Positions 1 to 12,010 of a stretch of DNA of 64,000 bases are shown here, one piece after another. Origin of the DNA: Eremophila alpestris peregrina (taxonomy: Eukaryota > Chordata > Aves > Passeriformes > Alaudidae); NCBI GenBank assembly GCA_009792885.1, contig WMCF01000021.1:5429690-5493689 (forward strand). Direction: 5' to 3'. A program made the position numbers and the translations under genes. Below the pieces are notes generated by a model, which was given only the letters and a program-made list of their open reading frames with translations, made no database searches and had not been told where the DNA came from. The first letter of the stretch is position 1; every line of letters begins with the position of its first letter.

Positions 1-864
1 CACTGCTACAAATTAAAGACCATTGTAGGAACAATTTCTCCTGTAGATTTTTTTTTTTTTAATCAGAAATATACTCATCTGGAAAGGTCTGGTTTTTGTA
101 CCCTAATTCTGAGTGAGAAAGCACATTTTTAACCATGTTCCAGCTTGTGGGAGCTATTCAGGTGAATTGCTAATTGAACTGCCAGGTGCAGCAGTGACTG
201 CCCAGAACCAGCCCCATAGCTTTGAATATGAAGAACTTAAGATGTCTTTTGCTGCCAGCAGATCTGGCACAGGTGTTGTAGTTTTGGTCAAAAAAGATGA
301 TTGACAAATTATAAAAATGTATCATTCCCTGCTGTTCTTGCTGGTATGGAGCAAAGCTGTAGAAATCCAAGAGAAGGATGAAAGCACCATGGGACCGCTG
401 AACTTGGAGTGCTATGGCAGTCCTTCCTTTTTTTATATCTTTACAGCACATTGATGCACTTCTGTCATCAGACTGGCACAGCAAGTCTGAGGACCTGACA
501 CACTTCCATTCCTCTGATCCCTCACATGGAATATGCTGTGGCTAAAACTTCCCCAACTGCATGATTGCCTGGAAGCTCAGGCACGTGCTTGGTTGTGGGG
601 AGCCTCTCTGGGGACAAATAGAGAAAAGTAGCAATTGGTGGCTCTTGGGCTGTCCAGGCACAGCATCACCCTGATTGCTACCACATTTACAGCAACACAA
701 ACACCCACATGTGAGGGAAAAGCTGGTCCATCTGTTTGTGTGAGACAGCAAGGAGTAAAAAGACATGAAAGATAAAAAGTGGGCTCTGAAATGCTGAGGA
801 AGCTAAAGGTTGATATATCTTTTCTCTCAGTGAAAACTGTTACTAATAAATGTGGGAGAGAGAG

Positions 865-900
865 AATTTTTATTTTTATTATTGTTATTATTATTATTAG
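865..900. repeat. (ATT)n-type microsatellite
   Basis: An impure run of T-rich pentamers passing into about five ATT units, followed by a CTGAG flank. It is a short simple repeat of no apparent function. Confidence 0.85.
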
Positions 901-2830
901 CTGAGTTTTGCAGATCACGTAACATACCTGTAGTATTTACTGGCTGAGCTTTGTGATTTGTCATCTGCAATAATCTCTACATGGTTACTTTATACACTTT
1001 TAGGTGGTAATGCTTAAACTAGAATGTCTTATACTACCCACCAAACTGAGTGTATTATTTTGTGCTAAGACAGAAAATAAAGCAAGCTTTTAAAAGCCTT
1101 ATAGAGTTATGCTGTAATTAGTTTCAGCTTCCCCTGCATATTAATTTTCTCCTGTTCCTTTATATAATTTGGAAAATGTCTTCGGAACATGATGGCACAA
1201 TCAGTTAAGTACCTCTCAGAACTCACACACTAAACTGCATTTGCTATAACAACTATTATAAAGCAGCCAGCAAAACAAATCGTCTGTTATTCTGTACAGT
1301 GCAGCTTATCAATGCAAACAGTTTAATATTTATGCTAAGAGGATTGTCACAAGTAGCTTCTGTTCCTTTAATTCTTGTTTTAAATAAATAATGAGAACAT
1401 TTAAACACATTACTCTTCCCAGGGCCCTGAGGTCAGCTAATCTTATTATTTATGAAGTGATGTGCTACATAATAGTACTTAGTGCATGTTAACAGATGCT
1501 ATTATCAGGGGCTGATGTGGAGAGCTGAAGATATATTGGAATGCTGTGTGTTAATACTGTCCTTGCAGTGTAATGTACGATGGATTGAGTGCCCAGGATG
1601 CTGGTGCAGCAATTAACCACCCACCAACATGGGTGTAAAGCTGAAGTATGTTTTCTCCTGGGGATTACACTGCTATTAATAATTCCCAGGAGAAGAAGAC
1701 ATCTTTCATTTGGCAGCAGTCTCTTCCAGAAGGTCAATGGTGTGGACAAGGAAGTTGTGTGTGTCAGTATTCTTAGAGTTCATTCCGCTGAGGTGAAAGG
1801 CACATATATGTTTAAAACAACTTTGAAGTTCTTACAAAAATTATGTGCTTTATAGAACATGAATTTTTAAAAATGTCACACAAGAGATAAAAGTGCATTT
1901 CTGCAATTTGGTTGCTATCTCTTTAAAGAGCTATATAGAACAGCAGTATATATCAAAATTAAGGTAATTCTCAGCATTTTTCTTTGTTTTGCCCCACAAT
2001 ATTAAATAATTAATCAGCAATGTGCAAATTGTTTGAGGAGAAGGGAAAAGGCGGGAAGAATCCTCCTTGAACTGTGACAGTGTTTTTGATGCAGAATGTA
2101 TTACAGTCTAATCTTTAGAGATGTGATGGTTGCCACTTATAAAAACTTTCCTCTGCAGGCTGCAGTTCAGTTAAATATTATAATTAGACTTCACTAGTAT
2201 TGATGAATAATCCATTTAATAAAAAACATTGTAATTTAAACATTTTCTCTGGGGACTAACATACACTAACCTCTTAATTTAATTTTATTGAAGTTTTGCC
2301 CACCCATTCATCATTGGAAGTTGTTATTAACCTCCATTTCCATTTTTCTTTATAGAATTTTCTCTTTTATTGCCTTTTTCAGTGCTAAGCAGGTTGATAC
2401 ACTTGTAAATCTCCAGAATCTACAAAGCTAGTCTGGCTTCTTTAATGTTGTTTAATCTATCCCCCCTGACCTTAATGCAGTAAATTCAGTTTAATCTTTC
2501 TCAATAATCTAGTAATACATTGGAAACCAGCAAACATTTAAATCTGATAATGATTTAATCACATACTTTAAATAACAGCTGAGATAATGAAAAAATAATT
2601 CACCATATAAAGGAACACTAACTGAGTTTTCTCTGTGATTGGCTTTTTGAGAAATCCCTATAGAAAATACAAAGCCTACAACAGAAATCAACTTCACTGC
2701 AAATGTGCAGTCCATTAGGTGTCAGAAGATGTCGTATTTCTTTTTTATTATCATCTTTCTCTTTAAATTAATGCTCAAATGTATCCTTGCTGAGTATTCA
2801 GTTTCTTGATACAGCTTTACTTAAGTGGTT

Positions 2831-2853
2831 TATGTGCTTACCTTTCTTTTCAG
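2831..2853 (+). promoter_or_regulatory. Splice acceptor with polypyrimidine tract
   Basis: The sequence cttacctttcttttcag ends at 2853: a pyrimidine-rich tract with no AG between it and the final CAG. The reading frame that continues into the exon places the first exon base at codon position 3, so the intron would be phase 2. The acceptor fits the consensus well, and its junction with an open frame that stops 50 codons later is the main argument for a real exon. Confidence 0.6.
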
Positions 2854-3007
2854 ATGCCAGTCAGACGCAGCAGAGAGCTTGCCAGAAGAACAGAAACCAG
2901 AATGCCATCCCTTCTGGACAGATGATGATGAATGTAATATGCCTCTGCCATATGATCTAGAAGAAGTAATTGCTTATCTACAAAATCTTGTTCAATGGAT
3001 AGAATAA
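2854..3007 (+). CDS. Candidate 3'-terminal coding exon, acidic C-terminus of an unidentified protein
   Basis: Seen: after the CAG acceptor at 2851-2853 an open frame runs 50 codons to TAA at 3005-3007. It begins CQSDAAESLPEEQK and ends AYLQNLVQWIE. The peptide has three cysteines (exon residues 1, 17 and 27), an acidic stretch around WTDDDE (21-26), a proline-containing MPLPYDLEE linker and an amphipathic helix-like tail rich in L, V and W. A short 3' UTR and poly(A) signal follow at a plausible distance. Inferred: this is the last coding exon of a multi-exon gene transcribed on the + strand, with all other exons upstream of the window. I do not recognise the family and assign no function. 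The ATG at 2854 opens a different frame of only 23 codons and is probably not a start. A decayed pseudogene exon is possible, but the splice site, stop and poly(A) signal all agree. Confidence 0.5.
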
Positions 3008-3170
3008 CAAGTGACCTTCCAGCCTGGAATTATTGATGCTGGTCATCTGGGGAGAAGCTTTGTCGTTATCATAAATCTTTTCAGCTTTATGATTCCTTGA
3101 TCAAATGTTATTTTATGTGTCAATGCAGATTTTACCAGTCTTTACAAAGTAGCTTAGTTACTGTCTCATA

Positions 3171-3216
3171 ATTAAAAAGACCAGCTCCCAGATTTACAGA
3201 AGTGTGGTTTTTTTTC
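3171..3216 (+). promoter_or_regulatory. Putative poly(A) signal and downstream GT-rich element
   Basis: ATTAAA at 3171-3176, a common variant of AATAAA, lies about 165 nt after the stop codon. A GTGTGG plus T-run element at 3202-3215 follows it. This spacing is normal for vertebrate 3'-end formation, with cleavage expected between about 3185 and 3200. It gives the gene a very short 3' UTR; a longer isoform using a later signal cannot be excluded. Confidence 0.45.
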
Positions 3217-3295
3217 AGACCTGAAGTCCAGAACACCAGTCTTGGTTCTCTCCTCCTCCACTCTAATTCCCATTGACCCAGGGATATTTGTGTTT

Positions 3296-3335
3296 CACAG
3301 AATGACAGAATGGGTCAGGTTTGGAGATATTCCTT
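3296..3335 (-). mobile_element. CR1 LINE 3'-end fragment, minus strand
   Basis: The words tcacagaatgacagaatggg and gtcaggtttgga match the reverse complement of the CR1 3' terminus common in songbirds (CACAGAAT ... GAATGGGTCAGGTTGGA). Similarity fades after about 3335, apart from a possible CAGTGG word near 3340. It is a short, decayed fragment just beyond the proposed poly(A) site. Confidence 0.6.
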
Positions 3336-3399
3336 TGTGCAGTGGCTCCTTCTTAGACCATTTTTTCAGATGAGGAATTCTTTAGGAGCATTCTAACAT

Positions 3400-6300
3400 A
3401 GATCCCAAGACTTTCTTACTGTTTTGCCTCATGGCAACTGAGTACTACTGAGATTTCTGATGTGAATCTATACTTCCTGGGCTCCCTGGAATTCAGAATT
3501 TAGTTCCTAATCATTGCTCTGTTTCTACATGTTGTGAATCCTATCTGAGGTCAGGTTTCCCAGTGCATTGCCTAAAGAGCTGATGGACCTAAGTAAGACA
3601 TTCCATTTGGGTTGTTTGGTCCGTGAGAAACTAGATTTAGATTGTGTGATATTGGGTATTGCAGCATCAAGTGAGATATATGAGCAAAGACCCAGAAAAC
3701 TATGAGAAACAAAGCTTTTTGTGATGTTTTGTAGTAATGTGCTATAAAAAGAACATTTCTGTGTGGGATGATACAGGGTGCTCCTGAATGAGACAGAGAA
3801 TTTTAATTTGGTAAATTACTATTTTAACTGAGCTGGTTGGACTGGTGTCCAACTTTGTCACTAAAAGCAGAAAATCATTACAATGAAAAAGCACTCAGGC
3901 TGTATCACCACTACAAAAGAAGCCAGAGTTTGACATTGCTACCAAGAAATGAATATGCATCCTGTGTTAATGTGGTGTTTAAAGTCTCTGCTGAGGCCAG
4001 ACTCACCCAGAATGCACCAGCTTTCTGTATTGGCAAAGTGCTGTGTGTGTGGATGAGGCTTGTACTCCTGAAAATGTTACTTTTGACAGTATAACATGTG
4101 CCAGACCTCCCTGGAGCTAAGGAAGCTGTGCCAGTAAAAATTCAGTTTTAGTGGTATAAAACTGTGTCCACACCTACCAGCTTTTGCCAGGACAATTATT
4201 TCAAGTAGAGATTGTACCTCATAAGACTTTTGGTAAAGCTTTTGGTGCCAGCAAAAGTATAAATACCTGAATCAAGGGTTTCCATTGTAGTCCTGGGCTT
4301 CTGTGAAAACTTTCAGTTACCCTGTAGAATGTAAAGACTCTCTGAAGAATAAGTTGTTACTTAAACTAGGTTTGATAGTATTACCTTGATCCACACATTT
4401 ATCTGTTGTCTCTTGTGCCATAGATTTCATAACATTTGGAAATACTGCTGTGGGCATAGCTTTCACTTCCCTGCACTAGCTAAAGCTGCCTTTACCAGTG
4501 GGCAAATAGCACATATTTGGATTAGTGCCACACTAAACACTGTTTACTTTGGAGATCACTTAGAGAAAAGCTAGCTGAAGATGTGGGAATTCTGCTTTTG
4601 AAAAGGCAGTTCTCAGAAACAGATATTGCTTTGGAAATGAGCAGTATGTATTCAGACAAGCTAATGATGTAACAGTGTTAACACAGTGTTTAGGGGGACT
4701 GTTTATTCATGCTGTTACTTTATGATTACTTTGTGTTTAATTAGGCTCTGCTAAAATCCGTGGGGATCACAGTATTGAAAGAAATCTGACCACCACAAAG
4801 GGTGGAGAAGGCACATCAATGGTGTAGTTTGTAGTTGGAGGCAAAGCTATTAAAAAAATGATTGGCAAATAATTATTTCCAGCAGCAGTAAAAATAAAGC
4901 CAAACCAAAACAATCCCAAACCTATTAGGAGACTGCTGGCAGTAATAATAGAATTTTTAGAATACATGTTCCCAGGTCTTGCCTATGCTTGAAGATTTAA
5001 GGGAGTGAATTAGCTAAACTAATAGTACTAGTCTCAGTGCAGTCAGATAACACTTATCTAAGCCATGGATAGCAATGAAATGGGCAAATGAACACCTTTG
5101 GAATGAGTAAGACTGCCAAAATACCAATAATAAGTGGTTAAGGGCTCTGTGTTGCATTCCAGTCTTGCATCATCTAAATCAGTATAACCTGATTGAGTTC
5201 AGTTGAAATGCAGAAGTATGAGAAGATTTCATATCTCCAAAGCCCACAGGAGTTGATAGCAATAACATGAGTAAGATGGTGGAGCTGTTTGAAGCACATA
5301 GTGCCAAAGGGTACCCCAAAAGGGGAGCACAGTTAAAGGTAAATATATATAAAAAACCTGAGAGATCAAGTGTAAATTATTGCTGTGTTTAGATTACATG
5401 TTAGATGCTGACAAATACTTTGAAGATTTCATTTTATTCAAGTAGTTATAATTTAGCTTGTTTCAATGATTATTTAGCAATCCATTTCTATTCCAGCATA
5501 AGAGAACCCATTTCCTTTTTGGATGAGCTGGAAGACACAGCCTCCAATTATTGTTCTGTGTATAGCAATTGTTTGCTAAGCCTGGATGCTTTGGAAGCGT
5601 GATGACCAAGGTCAAGTTTTTTCAAGGAAGAGGTGAGAGCATAAATTAACTTCTGACATTAAATTCAGTGGTCCTTTTAAAATGGTGAAGTTCATGACTT
5701 TGCTTACATTTACTTTTCATCAGCCAGGACTGAATTGAGGTAAAATAGTTCACTTGCACGTGTGAGTCAGGCTAAATGGATTTCAGAAGATACAGATCTG
5801 TTTGCCTGTCTGCACTTGCCTTTAGACAATATTCATCAATTTTACAAAAGCTACTGACTAAACATGGAACCAGTACAAATGAAATGCTCAAGGCAAGGGC
5901 TTTCTTTTATAAATCTGATACAGAGTTGGTTTTACACTGATAGAAAGAAAATGTTGGCAGAAAATGAAAAACTTCTATTGTGTCTGTAATTTGGGGGATG
6001 AAAGATGCAGACTGTTTTTAAGTATTTGATAGAAAACTGCTGTGTTATGCAATGTAATTAGAAATGTTTTTATAATGCTTTGTTCATATCCCTGTATATG
6101 AAAATATTTTATCCCATAGGTCCTTTCTTCTGTTGAAAAGGTTATGTAAATAAATAAAATTAATCTCAATACAGTAGATTTTAAAGACACAATGTTCTAA
6201 GCTTTTCAGCAGGTTCTGATTATTTAAAGGGTAAATATTTGAAGAATGCCATGAGTAATCACTGACTGAAAACTGTGCAGGATGGGCAACATGCACCATA

Positions 6301-9300
6301 ATAAACATCCAAATCAATTGTCTAATTATCATCTGAATATGGTTTTAGGTTCACTTATACTGGTACATATAAAATCATGCTGTGCTACTTAATGCAGTGG
6401 GGGCAGATTCAGGGATTCCATTCATGTAACAGCACAGAAATCAAAAGATTATTAAAATCCATCATGAAAGGTGACTAAAATATTATAGTGTGTTAAGAGT
6501 TGGCATTGCTCCTTTCTCAGTTATTGCAGTGCTGTTCCATTAGTCCTGTGCCATCAGTGCAGTTTGGGCTGTTGGATATTAAACCAGGCTTAGGCTTAGT
6601 CTTACATCTAAGCTGGGCTGAGAGCAGGGCAAGAGAGAGGAGGTGAGGTGCACACGAGACCCAAGGGATGTGCTTTCTCAAGGCCACAACTTCATTAACT
6701 GGACTCATATGGGACTCATTGAGCTCAAACTTGTACAGTGCAGGTCAGGATCTCTCCCTGAATTGTTACCACCTGGTGCAAAGTTAATGTTGGCTCCCTA
6801 AACCCCTTCCTGCCCCTGGCAGGCAGTCCTCAGCTCTCTGCTGGGAGCTGACCACTCTCAGCTCACACCAAGATTACAGAGTTGGGAAGAAGAGTGCTTG
6901 TTCCACTGTAGGAACAGGGTTTAGAAACTCTCATCCCCAGCTTCAGCCTGCACCTGTCCTGCTACAGCTCCACGGATTGAACACCTCCAAACATTCTGCT
7001 TCTCATTTGAGATTCAAATTGCTGCAGCTCATCTTCTGTCCTGTTCCACCAGGACAGTGGCCTGATGCAGGGAAGGGTCAGACAAGAAGAATTCTGTTTG
7101 CTTGAGGTTCCTCATCAAAACCAGACACCCACTGCACTCCCCATAAAAGTGAAAAGTTCAGGACTACAATAATCTGCCTTTGGAGGGTGGGAGCTGCTAG
7201 GGAGTGATGAAGGACCAGCATTCATGGTTCTGTAGGATCCCCATCCTTCCCTGTTCTGGCTCACCCCACCTGTACAGGCAGAGGCAATCCTGAATAGAAT
7301 TACTGCTCTCTTTCCTGTCCAAACTGACTCTTCACCTTCAGTGGGGCTGGGTTTGCACCTTCATTTACATTCATCTGTCCTCTTCATCTTAGCCTGAGGG
7401 CATTCATTGAACAAGAGAAGATAATTTATACAATTACAAAAAGACTGTACATAGAAAGGCTTACAAAACTGGCTGAATAACATGTAAAATAAAAGCCAAG
7501 AAATAACTGATAAAATTAGCATGTTAAAATGGTATTTAGGCATGAGCACTTCACATGTGATGGGAACTATCATTTCTCTTCTTGTTGCTTAGGAGATAAC
7601 ATTCATAATGCAAAAGGATGTATTATGCTGTGGTTTACATCCTCTAAATCTCCACTGGTTTTACAGAGCCTGTCCATGATGATCAAGAATTTGGTCACAA
7701 AAGTTGTTCTCCTCCCCCTCCCTATCGTCAAATACTTGCTTTCATGCCAACACATCTTGGTCTGATTAGTCCCCTTGATTACAGGCTAAAGTAAAAAGTC
7801 AGGTGTATAAGATTCCCATTATCCTTTATTCCACTGCTTCTAAGAGCAGGTCAGATAGAGTTATTTCAGTGAAAATGTGAACAATCAACTTCTGTTTACC
7901 ATTAACCTTCAGTTTTCTTTTCTCAAAATCAAATCAGGGCTTGGTAGGCAGTTATTTTCATACATGTCCCTTGATCAGTGGAACAATCTGTCAAAAGCCA
8001 TTAAAGCCTCTATTAGGCTGAATTGCATTCAAAGTTAAGCTCTCCAATCATCTGAAGGGCTGTGATGATTGTTTTTAATATAGTATACATTGATTTCTCT
8101 CTCAGAGTAGCAACATAACTTTGAAACTAAGCATATATGACTTGAGCATTTTGCTCTCCTGTATGTCTTGAGAAGCTTTGTTTCTTGTGGAAGATGAATA
8201 CCTACATAACAAAAGGAAAAAACAAATGCAGTGAAAATCACCTCTTTATTGTCACAAGTTTTTAACTTTTCCTAGGTCATTGTAACCCTCAAGGTGTAAC
8301 ATATGAAATAGAAAGAAATATTCCAGGGTTCCTTTCCTCAACAACTTCACTAAAAATTTATCTAATTTTATTGAAATTTAAAAAGTGGCTCTTTATCTTA
8401 AAATATCAGGATGCTTTGCAGAGGAAACTGAGGCAGAGGTCAAAAGTGCAGCTGGGATCTGAGTGCCAACACTGGAATGAGTGTTATGTAACCCCCTGTT
8501 GCTGGCATATCTCTGTTACTTCCACTAATCAGCTCAGTTTACAGATTAAAGATGCTCTCATAGAACTTGTTGTCCTCCAAAGTTATATCTGAAAGTTGAG
8601 CTGGAATCTGTCCTGCTCATGTCATATTTAGCACAATATTTAATTGCATAACATACAGTAGTGTATCTCATATAATAGAGGTTTTTCAGACCTCCTAAGG
8701 TTTGATTAAAACTTTCCAGTAAATCTTTTAGTTACATTCCAAGTCCCTGAGCTCTCAAGGGGAAAGATAGATTTTCTTGGAATTAAATGATTAAATGGAG
8801 AACATGCAGTACATAATACAGTATAAAATAATACTATCCCAACTCTTCCAGATCTGTTTTAGGTATTTCCACTGCATGCCCCACAGGTGGTACAGCTGCT
8901 GTATTAGGAAGCTCTTCAGAAAATACCCTGTTGGTATTTGTGCTATTTTTTCCAAGGTGAAGGTGAGTTGCTGAAGCAAACTGGTGATGCACCTGTTAGC
9001 ACTTTGGTCTGGTACTTATTTGGTAGTCTTGTAGTACTTCACTGAGAGCACTGCCTTACTAACAGTGTTATTATCCAACATCAAAGAATTCCACAATTCC
9101 TTTATTGGTGTTCTTTCTCTTCTATTGACTGATGGCCCTTCTTTCCCTTTTGTCTCTGTATTAACAGTAATGCTAATAACAAGTTTTGTTCTTTGTTTAG
9201 GCTGATGTGACCTTAAAGTGAGAAAACTTTAGAATTATGTATCAGATATTCCCTGGAGTACATTTCTCCTCAAACCAATTTATTAGGGTATTTTGAGTCC

Positions 9301-10906
9301 TTTTTCATTTGGTATTGCAACTTTTTATTAAGACCTATGCATAGAACTCTGCAAGATATACAGTGATATGTAACTTTGTGTTATGTATTTACTAATTTAC
9401 TGGCATTTATCAAATCAACTGCTTAAAGAATCTTTGTCATTTGCCCTTCAGAAAGTGTTAGTTCTTGTCTTCAATACCTGATTGTTGCAGTGGATGGAAG
9501 TTCAGGTGCATAGGTGACAAAATTGGTTTCTGTAAGATCTCTATATGCCAAATAGTGAGAGGTAAACTTTGTCAAAGCAGCAAACTCAAAGATGCTGAGT
9601 CTCCTCTTCATTGCTCACAACCTGAACTGTGTGTCAGGTCCAAGTGCATACTTATGCTCATCTGCCTATGCTGGCAATTTAATAATGGTGAATAGATAAA
9701 ACAGATGGTGGAGGGTTTGTTTTTATTCTTGAATTGATAGAATTAAATACTGGTTATGTTGCAAATCTTTTAGTAAGGAAAGCAGAATAATTTCAGTGCC
9801 TTTGGAAAGACTCATATCATAAATGATGATATGACTGACTTCTACTCCCTATAATAGTGTTTCCTTCAACAAAAAAATATGGCTTTGCTAGTTTTAGGAT
9901 ACATCCTTCTGGCAGTGCAACCTTACACTTCCCATGTCTGACACAAACTGTGGCTTCGAGTAGCAGGAACTCAGTGCCCACCAACACTGCATCAGCCTGT
10001 TTGAGTGAATAAACTGTTTGTTCCACGTTGCAGTAGCTTGCAATTTAAAGCATGTGTAGTCATGTTAAACAAGGCAGTGTCAAAGAAATGTGTCTTGTAC
10101 ATAGACTAAAAGGTAGTGGGCTTTGTGATGTCTGTTCCTGTTTATTGACTCTGTTTCTAAAGAATTTCATTTCACAGGTTTATATACACCCCCATCAGAT
10201 TTTGGGTAGGGCTCTGCTATGTCAGAGGAATAGTTGTCATCAGTCATTAGCTGTCTCTTTCCCAAGGAAAGCTGTGTCCATGTTGTCCCAGATTTAAGTG
10301 GGAGAGCAAGGCAAGGACTGGTGCTGCAGATTTCCTGTGGTGCTCTGACAGGAGCCATTGTAGGGATCAGCAGAGGGATTTGATGTGCACGTGGCCATGT
10401 GGCTGAGGTGCACTGCAGTGTTCTCTAACTCCTGGAGTTCCCTTAAGGCCAAAGGCTGTGTGCACAAATTATTCTGCATTAGTGGGTTCCAGCCAAGAGG
10501 TGATGGAAATGTGAATGATATGGGCCAGGATGGAATGGAGTCTCCAAGTAAAAAAGTTGACAGAGAGCATTATTAACACACACTCCAGCTCAGAGTCAGC
10601 AAGGCATCCAAGAGGTGAGAAATTTGATTTCTTAGCCTAGAACATTCTTTCCTTGGCTTTAGAAAAGGTTCAATTGATTTAAGTAAAAGCCAGGCAAAAC
10701 CAGTGTTAGTGTGAAACATTTCTTACAATCCATTGTGATATATCCTATACATATCTGGAAAGACCAGGATGAGTGTCCCCAGGATCTAGAGTGGCTTGAG
10801 ATGTTCCTTTGTTCCCTCTTTTTTTTCTCTCAGAGCATACTTTTCCTTAACTTTTCCTAAAAATGTGTAAAACACATGGCAGTAGTGACCTTTCAAAAAA
10901 ACAAAN

Positions 10907-10940
<34 letters not shown>

Positions 10941-11590
10941 CAAAAAAAAAAATCCCCCACAATAATCAGGGCCTTTGCTGGAGGGACACAAGCACAAGGA
11001 GACTCAAGAAAAAACATCTGTGGGGGTTGAGGTGCTCTTCAAGCATCTCCATTCAAGAGCAGCTGGTCTTAAATGAGGCAGAGAGGCAGAGACTAAGCAG
11101 GATTCAGTGTTTGTTGAATTGTGATTTTTTTTACCTAATTCCATTCCTTCTATAGGAAATCTGTCATGAGAACTTAAATTCTCCTTGAGGAGACAGACTC
11201 TTTCACCATAAAGGCTCTTGCACCCTGTTACCTACAGACATCACCCTGCAAATGAGAGCATCATAAGGTTGTACACCCTGCTATAGCTGAAAGATATTCT
11301 TTTCATTTGGTGATGAGACTTCATTTCTGATCCAAAAGGTCTCAAGTTGTATTGCTGAAGCTGCAGATGTGCAGCCAATGTCTGTATTTTGTGGTCATGC
11401 AATCGTAGTTCAAAGTGAGTTTTTCTAAACATTTTAAAAAGTTTATTCCAAGACAATTCATATAAAAGAACCATCATGTCAAACCAGAGGAATCACGCTG
11501 AGTTTGTAAATAGGTAAAAATAAGTAAAGGAAGTTTGGATCACTCTGGATTCTTGCTTTTTCAGTGGGTCCTGAGTATGATTTTAGAGTT
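3400..11590. other. Gene-free AT-rich DNA, no recognisable genes
   Basis: Repeat-poor DNA on both strands with only short open frames typical of chance. A slightly GC-richer patch lies at about 6780-7330. An old-SINE-like word (gaggaaactgaggcagag) occurs near 8420 but is too short to call. The only clear structure is the poly(A) tract near 10.9 kb. No tRNA, CpG island or CR1 was seen. Confidence 0.6.
10895..10952. repeat. Poly(A) tract with one ambiguous base
   Basis: An A-rich tract of nearly 60 bases interrupted by single C, CCC and one N at 10906, then followed by TCCCCC. It could be the tail of an old retroposed sequence on the + strand, but the roughly 200 bases before it show no recognisable element. 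The N is probably a base-calling failure inside the homopolymer, so the tract length is uncertain. Confidence 0.9.
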
Positions 11591-11599
11591 TGTAACTGA

Positions 11600-12010
11600 A
11601 TCAGCTTATCTACTAAAGACACGTGCAAGTTTTCATCTAATCTTTATGATGCCCTCTTTGCACAATTATATTTTATTTCAACTGGTCTGTATGAAACTTG
11701 CTGCATAATTATCACTACGATTTTGGAACTAACAGCACTTCATTAATTATATTTCTGTTATCCTATTCCTAGTTGCATGTTAATTATTAGGGTGAAAATA
11801 AAGGGCGCTTTTCATAAGCCTTCATAAGCCTACTGTTTACAAGTATTTTGCTAACATCTAATAAACTTAATGGCCTCTAACAACAAGAGGAAGTGAAATC
11901 CTACTTAGCAAATTCATAGCTTTTCAATGGATCTTGTGGCTTTATGGTATGTCAAACTGCAGGAATGTAAAAGCGGTTTATGGAGCTGTTGCTGGCTTCA
12001 CCTAGCTGCA
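11600..12010. promoter_or_regulatory. Possible conserved non-coding / enhancer-like segment
   Basis: Repeat-free DNA with scattered CpGs (acacgtgcaag, ctacgattt, gggcgctttt, aaagcggttt) in a CpG-poor background. It is rich in homeodomain-like words (attaattat, gttaattatta) and contains an exact 2 x 10 bp tandem, ttcataagcc, at 11811-11830. This composition is common in vertebrate conserved non-coding elements. Conservation itself cannot be seen here. Confidence 0.25.

Larger units (their letters stand above)
1..2853 (+). other. Probable last intron of the gene ending at 3.0 kb
   Basis: AT-rich DNA without a defensible coding exon, lying directly upstream of a strong splice acceptor. It contains a short (ATT)n microsatellite and many TTAATT/TAATTA words. 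I see no recognisable transposon. That it is intronic is inferred only from the exon candidate that follows; the donor site lies outside the window or was not recognised. Confidence 0.5.

Noticed and set aside
2854..2925. ATG at the first exon base as a translation start
   Set aside because: That frame stops after 23 codons. The frame continuous with the acceptor at phase 2 runs 50 codons and has a more protein-like composition.
8412..8445. MIR-like SINE core (gaggaaactgaggcagag)
   Set aside because: Only about 20 bases resemble the MIR core and the flanks do not continue the match, so it is too weak to call.
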